Source: JAPLDB01 sp038230515 (GTDB lineage Bacteria > Bacteroidota > Bacteroidia > AKYH767-A > 2013-40CM-41-45). From it: a DNA stretch of 64,000 nt. Below are positions 44,660-53,887 of the stretch, in pieces. The stretch spans positions 1 to 64,000 of the forward strand of contig JBBRND010000010.1 in assembly GCA_038230515.1 (NCBI GenBank), given 5' to 3'. The notes under the pieces are model-generated. The model saw only the letters and a list, made by a program, of their open reading frames with translations. It was not told the DNA's origin and did no database searches. Positions within the stretch are counted from its first letter, which is position 1. Each line of letters begins with the position of its first letter. The position numbers and the translations under genes were made by a program.

Positions 44660-46441
44660 ATGTGGAATAAGAAAATTCATTCTCTTTCTTTTAACGTGTG
44701 GCTGTTTATTGTTGCTGTATTGTGCATTTCTTTTTCTTCAAATCAGAAAAATTCCGGTAAGCAATTTATTGTGAGCGATGGGTATGCGTACTATTTCTAT
44801 TTACCCGCTGCCTTTATTTATCATGATCTGAAATTCAACTTTGTGAATGATTTGCCGCAGAACCTTTATAAGAAATACTGGCTTACAACCTATCCCGGAA
44901 AAAAGTATCGGATTCCTAAAATGACGATTGGTGTGGCATTACTGATGTCGCCCTTTTTTCTGATCGGACATGGTTATGCATTGGCATTTCATTATCCACT
45001 GACTGGTTTTTCCAATCCCTATCAGGATTCGGTTGCAGTAGCGGCTCTTTTTTATTGCATCATGGGTTTATTCTTTGTGAGAAAATCTTTGTTGAAATTT
45101 TTCAGTGAAGGAGTCACTTCTTTTTGTTTACTTCTTTTAATCGCAGCTACCACGCTTTACAATTATTCGCTCAGCGATACAAGCATGAGTCATGTGTACA
45201 GCTTTTTTGCAATCTCGCTGATGATCTGGTTCTCCATTCGCTGGCATGAAACATTTTTAAAAAAGAATTTTCTCTGCCTTTTCCTTACGTTAGGTTTTAT
45301 TGCACTTATCCGCCCAGTAAATTTAATGACCGGATTATTTCCTTTGTTATTTGCCATTGAGGATGCAAAGATCAGGGAGCAAAAAGAACCCTTTATTCAG
45401 AAGCAGTGGAAAACAATTCTTGTCGGGGTCTTTATTTTTTTCGTCCCGATTGCAACACAATTGTTTTTATGGAAGTATCAAACCGAAACCTGGCTTTTTG
45501 ATTCTTACGTTGGCGAACATTTTTTTTAAAAGCAACCGCACATCATGGGTGTGCTGTTCGGTTTTCGAAGTGGCTGGTTTATTTATTCAACCGCCATGAT
45601 TATTTCGCTAATCGGAATTTGGGTTTCTTTCAAAGAAAAAAGAAAATCTTCAATTGCATTGACCGTATTTCTTCCAATTATTACTTACGTGTTGAGTTGC
45701 TGGTGGCGCTGGCCTTACGCGGGTACGTTCGGTTTTCGCCCGATGATTGATTTTTATCCTGTCCTTATATTACCTGCTGCTGCTTTTATTTCAGCAATTT
45801 CTTTGCACAAAATTTTTAGAATAATCTTTACCTTACTTTTTGTTTTTTACATCTGGTTGAATTTTTTTCAGCAGTTTCAATTTGAGAATAGTATTCTTCA
45901 CTATTCTGACATGACTCCAAAAGCGTATGTGGCAATTTTCGGCAAATCGCATGTCCCGCCTGATTTTTATTCGCTGCTGGATCCACTTGATGTTGAAATG
46001 GCATTGACAGGCAGACCTCTGAGAAACAAAAAATTTGAATCACTGGGTTGTGTTACTTTAAACAGAGAAATAATAAAGATAAAATCTTGTGCAGGAAAAT
46101 ATTTATCCGTTGACAGCGATCCTAATTTTTTTCTGATTAACGCTAGAAGCAGCGTAAATAAAACAGGGAAATTCAACCTTCTGATGTTTGATAAAAATCG
46201 TTGTGCACTGGAAGCCTGGAATGTGTGCTATTTATTTACTCTGCCTGGTGGTGAACAAGGGGCTCAAACAGATTTTGTGTCGGCAGATGAAGCATATGAC
46301 TATATTAATTTAGGTGAAAATAAATTTGCACTGAAGTCAAGCAATGGCAAATTTCTGGCTATTGAACCTGATGAGCCATCCTATGTATCTGCTTCCTCTC
46401 CTACGATTGGTGAAAGGACTATTTTTCAAAAGGAAAATTAG
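44660..46441 (+). pseudogene. GT-C-like membrane protein gene split by an in-frame TAA; C-terminal fascin-like beta-trefoil
   Basis: Two open frames (44660-45529, 289 residues; 45545-46441, 298 residues) lie in the same frame, separated only by TAA at 45527-45529 and five further codons. Across the join the sequence aligns to the intact paralogue at 49483: VGEHFF, stop, KQPHIMGVLFGFRSGWFIYSTAMI against LLTPHFIKCLFYFKKSWFVYTPLII. The simplest reading is one ancestral gene of about 593 codons with a nonsense mutation or a sequencing error next to a run of eight T. The first part holds the N-terminal helices (DGYAYYFYLPAAFIYHD), the second the later helices (WWRWPYAGTFGFRPMIDFYPVLILP). The C-terminus (about 130 residues; IKSCAGKYLSVDSD, FALKSSNGKFLAIEPD) looks like a fascin-type beta-trefoil. 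Two separate translated parts remain possible. Confidence 0.78.
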
Positions 46442-46453
46442 TTGAGTTCCGAA

Positions 46454-48316
46454 TCAATTCAGCTTAATGATCTTTGCGGATACTCCCTCATCAGATCGGA
46501 TGAAATAAATTCCTTTTTCAAAGGCCGATACATCTACTTCCTTTGTTTTTTTCCTGCACAATAATTCCTGCCCGACCTCATCGTATAAATAAAAAGAAAT
46601 TGGTTTGCTGAAATGAAGTAAGCCGTTGGTCAAGGGATTTGGATAAACCTGAATTGACGGTAATTGATTTGATACTTCTTCTACCCCGTCTGGATTAAAA
46701 ATGCCGTACATATTTACACTTCCCGAAAATGTTGCCATATAAACTCTTCCGTTGGCAATAGTTGGAGCAACAAATTTTGCATAGTTGTTTATTGAATCGC
46801 GCCCCGTATTCATCTGAGAATTCCAAAGTTCATGCGATAAATCAGACGCATCAAATGCCCTCAATATTCCGGGACGATTCGCATTGCCTGGCCATTCAAG
46901 CGGAACATTTGCCCACACAATTCCCGAACCGAGGGTGCTTCCATTTGCCGACAATGATAAAATTCCTCCAGGTTTAAATTCATCAACCATTGAACTTCGC
47001 ATGGTTGAATCAAGCCTCGCATTTTGATAATCTATTTTATAGCCAAGGAGATAATATTCCTGTGCAGGCCAGAGATAAATATAGTCAGCCGAGTCGCTGT
47101 GCCAGTATACCGTCCCTCCGTGGGTTTCAGTACCCAATGAGCCAATCATAATTTTTTGCATTACATGATCAATGGTATCAAGTCCACCCATTGTATCTCG
47201 GTCAAGCAGGTAAAGAATTCCTTCCTTACCTGCTGTAACTGCCCAGTTTGTATTCGGGATAAGCATCACACTTGCAGTTCCTAAATCAAGATCTGAGCTA
47301 CTCAGAAAATCGTGATTGAAGGGAGTAAAAAAACTTGATACATTTAAGGCGGTATCAACAGGGGTTAATTTTACTATGCTTTCTCCATAGTTATTGAAAT
47401 TTATAGAATCAGAGAGCTCTCTTGAAGTTCCGTTGCCAGATGAAAGATAAAGATTTCCGTTTTCGTCTGCAGAAATACCTGCCCCACACATCCAGTTTCC
47501 TCCATCAATTCCATTTGGAGTATTCATCCAGGCGTGTACACGCTGTAATGTTTGGGAATCATAACCTAATACCCAACCATGATAAGGAGGCCAGTCGCAA
47601 TATCCTGCCCAAGTAATGTAAATCACACTCTGCGAAAGAAGTAATGCGCAACGTTGGTTCTCATGCTGAGCATTAAAAGAGATGGTACCGTTGATGCTGC
47701 CATCTCCTGTTCCCTCAAAGGTTGCTTCTATTAAGACAGGGCTCATAGGTTTCTCACTGCCATCGCGGATGTCAAGAGCATGAAGCCATTGTTCGTACTC
47801 GCCAGTTAACGTAACAATATTCTTTGTTAATACATAAATTGTATTCGTAGTAGTATCAATTACCGGAGTACTTACAATACCGATGTTCATGGTAAAGTCC
47901 GTGTAGGCCCCCCCACATACTCCTGCCTGACTATAGTCAAGAGCTCGTATTACCCTTGATCCTGCAGGAGTAAGATTCACATTCCAAAAAGGATTCACAA
48001 TTAAACGGTCATCGGCATCATAAGCATACACTGAATTATTAACTGTGGCGATGTACAAAACATTTCGGACGCCATAACCAGGTATGTCAACCCCACTTAC
48101 TACGAGTGGCTGTGCGTACACCTGATCGTCCACATTCCGTGAACAAAGTTTACCAAAATGTGAGGTGTCAACAGTAGTAATATCCAGACGGGTTTCCTGA
48201 AGATTTGCTCCTGTGCGTGCATTATCATTATGCTGGGTGAGCACACTTACCTGTGCTGTAAGTAAGTTTGCCGACAGCAGAAAAAATAAAACAAAACTGA
48301 TAACTATTTTTCTCAT
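46454..48316 (-). CDS. T9SS-secreted PQQ-like beta-propeller protein
   Basis: A 620-residue protein with a signal peptide (MRKIVISFVLFFLLSANLLTAQ). The body is a propeller of pyrroloquinoline-quinone-dehydrogenase-like repeats (YAQPLVVSGVDIPGYGVRNVLYIATVNNSVYAYDAD, TNTIYVLTKNI, GILYLLDRDTMGG, NGRVYMATFSGSVNMYGI). It opens with the Bacteroidota-typical VLTQHNDNARTGANLQETRL. The cofactor-binding residues of true PQQ enzymes are not evident, so enzymatic activity is doubtful. The T9SS sorting domain is IQVYPNPLTNGLL...FEKGIYFIRSDEG. Its stop is 12 bp from that of the convergent split gene. Confidence 0.88.
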   Translation of the reverse strand: MRKIVISFVLFFLLSANLLTAQVSVLTQHNDNARTGANLQETRLDITTVDTSHFGKLCSRNVDDQVYAQPLVVSGVDIPGYGVRNVLYIATVNNSVYAYDADDRLIVNPFWNVNLTPAGSRVIRALDYSQAGVCGGAYTDFTMNIGIVSTPVIDTTTNTIYVLTKNIVTLTGEYEQWLHALDIRDGSEKPMSPVLIEATFEGTGDGSINGTISFNAQHENQRCALLLSQSVIYITWAGYCDWPPYHGWVLGYDSQTLQRVHAWMNTPNGIDGGNWMCGAGISADENGNLYLSSGNGTSRELSDSINFNNYGESIVKLTPVDTALNVSSFFTPFNHDFLSSSDLDLGTASVMLIPNTNWAVTAGKEGILYLLDRDTMGGLDTIDHVMQKIMIGSLGTETHGGTVYWHSDSADYIYLWPAQEYYLLGYKIDYQNARLDSTMRSSMVDEFKPGGILSLSANGSTLGSGIVWANVPLEWPGNANRPGILRAFDASDLSHELWNSQMNTGRDSINNYAKFVAPTIANGRVYMATFSGSVNMYGIFNPDGVEEVSNQLPSIQVYPNPLTNGLLHFSKPISFYLYDEVGQELLCRKKTKEVDVSAFEKGIYFIRSDEGVSAKIIKLN

Positions 48317-48337
48317 TATTATTTTTTAAAGTTCGCG

Positions 48338-48367
48338 CAAACATAATTTAATGTTTTAGAATACAAA
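48338..48367 (-). promoter_or_regulatory. Promoter of the 46454-48316 gene
   Basis: On the minus strand TTTG (48364-48367), 18 bp, then TATGTTTG (48338-48345): complete matches to both the -33 TTTG and -7 TAnnTTTG boxes. The predicted leader is about 15 nt. It is the best promoter match noted in the window. Confidence 0.6.
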
Positions 48368-48545
48368 GACCTTACGTTGCGAAAATGCCGGAAAATATTC
48401 TACATATACTTTTTGAACACCATTTCTTCACTCAATTCATGAACGAGCGATACATTTTTGTGTTGGATAACATATTTTATCCAATTGCGATGAGATGACG
48501 TCTTTATCATTTTATTTTTTTAATTTGCCGTCTTTAAGTAAAGTA

Positions 48546-49475
48546 ATGAAAGATTTATCCGTCATTATTCCCATTTACAACGAAGCAGAAAACATTCCGG
48601 TGCTTTTTCAGCGGCTTAGTGCTGTTATTGCCCAGTTGAACGTGGAGAGTGAATTTATTTTTATCAATGACGGAAGCAAAGACAATTCCATTCTTCTCAT
48701 TAAAGAACTTGCTGCTAAGAATACGAACGTACGTTACATTGATTTTGCGCGCAACTTCGGTCATCAACTTGCTGTTACTGCGGGTCTTGATCATTGCACG
48801 GGCAAAGCAGTTGTTATTATTGATGCCGATTTGCAGGACCCACCTGAATTGATCATTGATCTTTTCAAAAAATGGAAAGAGGGTTTTGAAGTGGTGTATG
48901 CAAAACGCAGATCAAGGCAGGGAGAAAATTTCCTAAAGAAATTTACTGCTCGTTCATTCTATCGTATTCTGAAAAAAATTACTTCCATAAATATTCCTGT
49001 TGATACGGGCGACTTCCGTTTGATTGACAGAAAAGTTGTTGATGTATTAAGGCAAATGCCTGAGCAGCAAAAATTTTTACGCGGTCAAATTTCATGGATC
49101 GGTTTCAGACAAACCTATCTAGAGTACGACAGAGATGCACGCCATGCAGGTAAAACAGGATACACTTACAAAAAAATGATTCGCCTCGCACTGGATGGAA
49201 TTACTTCCTTTTCTAATCTTCCTCTCAAGTTTGCAACCTTCGCAGGGTTTCTTGTTTCAGGGATTGCATTCATTATGATTCTTTATGCATTGTACTCGAG
49301 GTTTATCTCGAAGGATTATGTGCCCGGCTGGACTTCGCTCATGCTTGCTGTTTTGTTTATCGGTGGAGTTCAACTTATCTGCATTGGCATCATTGGAGAA
49401 TACATCAGTCGCCTGAGCTCGAACGTGCGTAACCGCCCGTTGTATATTGTAAACGAAACTAACATGAAGCGATAA
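48546..49475 (+). CDS. GT2 polyprenyl-phosphate glycosyltransferase (GtrB/ArnC-like)
   Basis: I use the ATG at 48546 (MKDLSVIIPIYNEAENIP); the ATG at 48495 adds 17 residues with no counterpart in the paralogue. The product has 309 residues. It is a GT-A domain with INDGSKDNS and VIIDADLQDPPE, and two C-terminal membrane helices (FATFAGFLVSGIAFIMILYAL, TSLMLAVLFIGGVQLICIGIIGEY). It charges undecaprenyl phosphate with a sugar. It is clearly paralogous to the 24810 gene (RNFGHQLAVTAGL against KNHGHQLAVSAGL; GDFRLI against GDFSLI). The GT-C-like gene at 49483 follows after 7 bp. Confidence 0.92.
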   Translation: MKDLSVIIPIYNEAENIPVLFQRLSAVIAQLNVESEFIFINDGSKDNSILLIKELAAKNTNVRYIDFARNFGHQLAVTAGLDHCTGKAVVIIDADLQDPPELIIDLFKKWKEGFEVVYAKRRSRQGENFLKKFTARSFYRILKKITSINIPVDTGDFRLIDRKVVDVLRQMPEQQKFLRGQISWIGFRQTYLEYDRDARHAGKTGYTYKKMIRLALDGITSFSNLPLKFATFAGFLVSGIAFIMILYALYSRFISKDYVPGWTSLMLAVLFIGGVQLICIGIIGEYISRLSSNVRNRPLYIVNETNMKR

Positions 49476-49482
49476 TTTTTTT

Positions 49483-51363
49483 ATGGATACTGTTCTGAAA
49501 AAAAATAATTCAAAATCATTAATTGCCTGTTTCATCATTGCCGTGATGCTGATCGTTGCTTTTATTTACAACCCGCGGCAGCGGCACGATTATTATGCGA
49601 ACGAACTAGGGTATGATATTTACGGGTATTACATCTACCTGCCGCTTACATTTATTTATCATGACATTGCATTGAAGCATTTCGATGATTACAAAAAAAA
49701 TGTGTACGATAAATTTAAACCGGCCCCTACTTTTTACCAGGTATTCAGGATCGAGAATGGAAACTTTGCGATGAACTATACCTGTGGTTTTGCCATTCTG
49801 TATTCTCCGTTTTTTTTTATTGCTGATGTGTGGGCTCATCACAGCAGTCAGTATTTGCCGGACGGACATTCGTTTCCATACCATGTGTGCATCGGTTTGG
49901 GTACGTTTTTATTTTTTGTTTTGCCAGGAGCTTTTATCTTACGTAAAGTATTGCTTCGGTTTTTTAGTGATGGAATTGCGGCTCTTACTTTATTGCTCAT
50001 CTGCCTTGGCACTAATTATTATTGCGAGTCGGGCATTGGCTATATGGGGCCGCATGGAATGTTGTTTACTGGCTATGCACTTTTAGTATTACTCACTATT
50101 AAATGGCATGGGCAACCGAAACGCAAAACCGCTGCATGGATAGGATTTCTACTTGGCATCATGGTTCTTTCTCGTCCGAGTGAAATACTCGCTTTGCTTA
50201 TTCCGCTCCTGTGGAATGTATGGGATAAAGAATCTCTCCGTGCTAAATGGCTGCTTGTGAAAAGCCGATTGGGAGATATTGGTGTGCTTGCTCTTTGTGG
50301 GTTTATTGTTTTCATTCCTCAGTTTATTTACTGGAAAATAGTTACGGGTTCATTTATTTTTTATAGCTATAGAGGCACCGAGGGTTTCGATTTGCTTACG
50401 CCTCACTTTATCAAGTGCTTGTTTTATTTTAAGAAAAGTTGGTTCGTTTATACTCCGCTAATTATTTTTCCGGTGGTGGCTTCGTTCTTTATGTATCGTT
50501 ACAACAAAAAAATAAAATGGGGCGTTGGTCTTTTTCTTCTTCTTAATTTTTATTTGCTGAGTTCATGGGCTGCTTGGTGGAATGGCGGCAGTTTTGGTAT
50601 GAGGTATTATGTGGAAAGTTATGCGGTGATGGCAATTCCGTTTGGTTATTTGCTGCAGGCAATATCGCGGTTAAAAATAATTTACAAATTTTTAATCGGA
50701 ATGGTGATGACTGCCTTAAGCGTCCTCAATTTATTTCAGATATGGCAGTTCATGGTGGCAATTATACCTGGCGACCGGATGACGTTTGCTTATTACAAGG
50801 CAATTTTTTTAAAGGTACACCCGAACCCTGATGATGCACGGCTGATGGAAGTAGAGCGTTCGTATGGCGAATATGAAATGCCATTCAATTCCACTGAATA
50901 TAACAGACGCACGCTCGCATACTTTAATTATGAAACCATCAACTCATCAATGATTGATCCGGCTCATCTGGACTCTGCACATTTTGTAAGTCCACCTTAC
51001 TCGCTGCGGCTCGATGGCGATTATATTTATTCTCCCGGAATAAAAATTCCTTATGAAGATATTACTAAAAAGGATCATGTATTTATTCGGGTAACGGTTC
51101 ATTATTTCCCAACGATTGACCCGAAAGATAATGTAACTACGGTGGTGATGCATCTTCAGCATAAAGATCACGCCAATAAATATGCTTCCTTCAATCTTTC
51201 TAAATATCCATATAAAGTAAATGAATGGAATACGGTGAGCATTGACTACATGACTCCGTTTCCCCACTCGGAATCTGACCCTCTGTACGTGTATTTATGG
51301 CAGATTGGCAAACAACCCGTTTATATTGATGACTTCCATATCGAGTGTTTCGAAAAAAAGTAG
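49483..51363 (+). CDS. GT-C-like polytopic membrane protein with a C-terminal beta-sandwich
   Basis: A 626-residue protein. About ten helices lie in residues 12-430, with YANELGYDIYGYYIYLPLTFIYHDIALKHF in the first extracytoplasmic loop. LSRPSEILALLIPLLWNVW and WAAWWNGGSFGMRYYVESYAVMAIPFGYLL are shared in style with the split gene at 44660 (WWRWPYAGTFGFRPMIDFYPVLILP). The C-terminal soluble domain (about 470-626) ends WNTVSIDYMTPF...LYVYLWQIGKQPVYIDDFHIE, a jelly-roll/CBM-like fold matching the end of the 39959 and 51465 proteins. It probably transfers sugars from the lipid carrier loaded by the adjacent GT2. Confidence 0.78.
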   Translation: MDTVLKKNNSKSLIACFIIAVMLIVAFIYNPRQRHDYYANELGYDIYGYYIYLPLTFIYHDIALKHFDDYKKNVYDKFKPAPTFYQVFRIENGNFAMNYTCGFAILYSPFFFIADVWAHHSSQYLPDGHSFPYHVCIGLGTFLFFVLPGAFILRKVLLRFFSDGIAALTLLLICLGTNYYCESGIGYMGPHGMLFTGYALLVLLTIKWHGQPKRKTAAWIGFLLGIMVLSRPSEILALLIPLLWNVWDKESLRAKWLLVKSRLGDIGVLALCGFIVFIPQFIYWKIVTGSFIFYSYRGTEGFDLLTPHFIKCLFYFKKSWFVYTPLIIFPVVASFFMYRYNKKIKWGVGLFLLLNFYLLSSWAAWWNGGSFGMRYYVESYAVMAIPFGYLLQAISRLKIIYKFLIGMVMTALSVLNLFQIWQFMVAIIPGDRMTFAYYKAIFLKVHPNPDDARLMEVERSYGEYEMPFNSTEYNRRTLAYFNYETINSSMIDPAHLDSAHFVSPPYSLRLDGDYIYSPGIKIPYEDITKKDHVFIRVTVHYFPTIDPKDNVTTVVMHLQHKDHANKYASFNLSKYPYKVNEWNTVSIDYMTPFPHSESDPLYVYLWQIGKQPVYIDDFHIECFEKK

Positions 51364-51464
51364 TTTCTTTTTTACAGAACAAAACTGGGTTGCAATTCGC
51401 ATATAGTTTTTTAAGTTTTTGTGAAGATCAAATTTTGTATCAGGAACGACAGTAACCACGGTCA

Positions 51465-53819
51465 ATGAAAAATAAATTTTTACAACTTTTCACTGTGCTG
51501 CTTAGCGTTTTTTTCTTCATGATCTTTTTTTATGGTAAAATTATTTTTCATCCTAATGATCACCTCACTACTGATACTGGTGATGGCATAAAAGCATACT
51601 ATGTTTTTGCCGACCATATAAAGAACGATACTTCATACCATCAGTTCCAAAATATGAATTACCCGTATGGGCAAACCCATATTTTTACTGACGGGCAAAC
51701 GGGCATTGCCAATGTGCTGAAATATCTTTCCACTAAGAATCCGTATTTCGAAACTCATTGCATCGGCATTTACAATATGCTGATGATTTTTTCGTGGATG
51801 GGGTGTGCCTTGTTTGTGTGCTTAATTCTTCAACGGTTAAAGATGAACTGGTGGTTTGTTGTGGCAGGCAGTTGCTGCATTACGCTTTTATCTCCGCAGA
51901 TTTTCAGGATGCTCGGTCATCTCACATTGTCTTATACGGTCTTTGTTCCGCTTTCATGGTGGTTGCTCATAAAATATTTTGAGAGCAAAAAGAGAACCGT
52001 TTTCTGGACAGGTGCTATTATTCTCAACAGCATTTTTTGGTTTTTTATTCATCCCTATTATGTTGTGCTGAATAGCGTATTTTATATTGCTTACTACTTC
52101 GTGCACTTTCTTCAGAGCAGCAAACAGATAAATTCAAAATTAAGTTACCTGCTTCATGCCGTTGCGCAGATTGCGGTGCCGCTGATTATTACACGGCTCT
52201 ATATACATCATTATGACATTCACTTATTCCGATCACAAAGCCCGATTGGTTTTTGGGATGCACATGCCCGGTTCAATACGGTGTTTGCTCCTTCACATGG
52301 ACCCTTCAGAGATATTTTTAATTTTTTCTTTCTTGATGGCGACTTGCAATACCGGGTTTGGGAGGGATGGAGTTATATAGGGCTGCCTTCCGTTTTTATT
52401 GCAGCGTTTTCCATCATAAAAATGATCCGCTATCTATTCCGGAAAAAGATCACCTTGATTTTTAAGCCTACCCTGCCCTCAATTCTGAAAACAGCACTAT
52501 GGGCTTCGGTACTTGTTTTACTGTTTTCCATGTGCTTTCCTTTTCGCCTCGGCTTGGATTTTCTGCTTGATTGGTTTCCGTTTATTAAACAGTTCCGCTC
52601 GCTGGGCAGGTTCGCATGGATCTTTTATTATGTGTTTACAGTTTACAGTGTTTACATAGCATGGTTGAGCTACCGCTATCTGCGCGGAAAAAATCTGCGC
52701 TTAATGGCAACTACATTTGCGGCATTCTTTTTTGCTATTTATCTTATAGAGGCAATTTCTCCTCACTCCGAAACATCAGACCAGGCAATACGCCCCGTTA
52801 ATTTGTTCAACCGTTCAACCTTGAATGATGATTACCGGCAGGTGATTGATTCGATTGAAGTAATTAAACAAAAGTACCAGTGTATTATCCCCCTTCCGTT
52901 CTATCACGTGGGAACCGAAAATTTCGGAAAGGTTTCTACGGATACTTCGATCCGAAACTCGATGCTTGTTTCGTATTGGACGAATATGCCCCTGCTTTCG
53001 TCTTCAGCAGCAAGGTCTCCGATAATGGAAGGGAAAAACAGTATGCAGTTTTTCAGCCCCCCTTATTTTAAAAAAGAAATTGAAAAAGATCTACCGGATA
53101 AGCGGCCATTTTTAATTCTCCTCAGTCACGGTGATCTAACAGTTATTGAACACAGTTGGCTAATGCGCGCTGCAAAGTTTTTTCAGAATGATAAATTTGA
53201 ATTATGGAGGTTGCCTTACGATTCTGTTTTTAAAGATAATTCAGCATGGGAAGTAACCCATTTTAATGACATAAAAAATAACCTGAAACTCTCAAACGGA
53301 TTTTACAGTGCATGGGAAAATGAAGCCCTCTTCTATAAAAACTTTGATGACAAACAAAGTGAGCATGTTTACTCAGGCAACGGAGCACTTAAAGCGAATA
53401 AAAAAAATGACGCTATTATTCTTGAAAAAACACTGTTTCACTTTATTCCTGATAAGGATTATACACTGAGTTTCTGGTTTTACAATAAAGATGAATTAAG
53501 AAACCAGGGAATGTTTGTTATTGAAGAAATAGATACTTCAGATGGAACTAATAGATGGACCGTCTTCGATGCGCTGGAAAGCATGACCATTGATGGCGAC
53601 TGGTCGCTGGTTGAAAAAAAATTCAGACCCAGAAATACAACGGAAAATATTTCCATAATTTTTGCGGCAGATAAATATTTGCAGCAAGACTTTTATGTGG
53701 ATGATCTGCTGCTGAAAGTTACGAATGCTGATGTGTATAAACTGAATGAAGGAAAAATAAATGGTAAAGAGGCACGGATCGTGAAGAATAATATTCCGGT
53801 GTTTGAAGAGATAAAATAG
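51465..53819 (+). CDS. Large polytopic membrane protein (YfhO/GT-C-like) with a C-terminal beta-sandwich
   Basis: A 784-residue protein with about twelve helices in residues 5-430. The first loop has an acidic stretch (DHLTTDTGDGIKAYYVFADHI and NMNYPYGQTHIFTDGQTG) resembling the active-site loop of GT-C membrane glycosyltransferases of the YfhO/DUF6311 kind. The soluble C-terminal part (about 600-750) carries DKDYTLSFWFYNKDE, DGDWSLVEKKFRPRN and DFYVDDLLLKV, a carbohydrate-binding-like beta-sandwich. It lies 101 bp after the 49483 gene. Substrate and product are unknown. Confidence 0.75.
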   Translation: MKNKFLQLFTVLLSVFFFMIFFYGKIIFHPNDHLTTDTGDGIKAYYVFADHIKNDTSYHQFQNMNYPYGQTHIFTDGQTGIANVLKYLSTKNPYFETHCIGIYNMLMIFSWMGCALFVCLILQRLKMNWWFVVAGSCCITLLSPQIFRMLGHLTLSYTVFVPLSWWLLIKYFESKKRTVFWTGAIILNSIFWFFIHPYYVVLNSVFYIAYYFVHFLQSSKQINSKLSYLLHAVAQIAVPLIITRLYIHHYDIHLFRSQSPIGFWDAHARFNTVFAPSHGPFRDIFNFFFLDGDLQYRVWEGWSYIGLPSVFIAAFSIIKMIRYLFRKKITLIFKPTLPSILKTALWASVLVLLFSMCFPFRLGLDFLLDWFPFIKQFRSLGRFAWIFYYVFTVYSVYIAWLSYRYLRGKNLRLMATTFAAFFFAIYLIEAISPHSETSDQAIRPVNLFNRSTLNDDYRQVIDSIEVIKQKYQCIIPLPFYHVGTENFGKVSTDTSIRNSMLVSYWTNMPLLSSSAARSPIMEGKNSMQFFSPPYFKKEIEKDLPDKRPFLILLSHGDLTVIEHSWLMRAAKFFQNDKFELWRLPYDSVFKDNSAWEVTHFNDIKNNLKLSNGFYSAWENEALFYKNFDDKQSEHVYSGNGALKANKKNDAIILEKTLFHFIPDKDYTLSFWFYNKDELRNQGMFVIEEIDTSDGTNRWTVFDALESMTIDGDWSLVEKKFRPRNTTENISIIFAADKYLQQDFYVDDLLLKVTNADVYKLNEGKINGKEARIVKNNIPVFEEIK

Positions 53820-53887
53820 AAACAAAGCCGCGGTTCTGCTGAACTGAATTATACCTGATATTTAGTGCAGGAATTACACGCCAGTGT

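Noticed and set aside
45515..45535. Programmed ribosomal frameshift at the T run
   Set aside because: Both halves are in the same frame, so a shift is not needed and would not restore reading.
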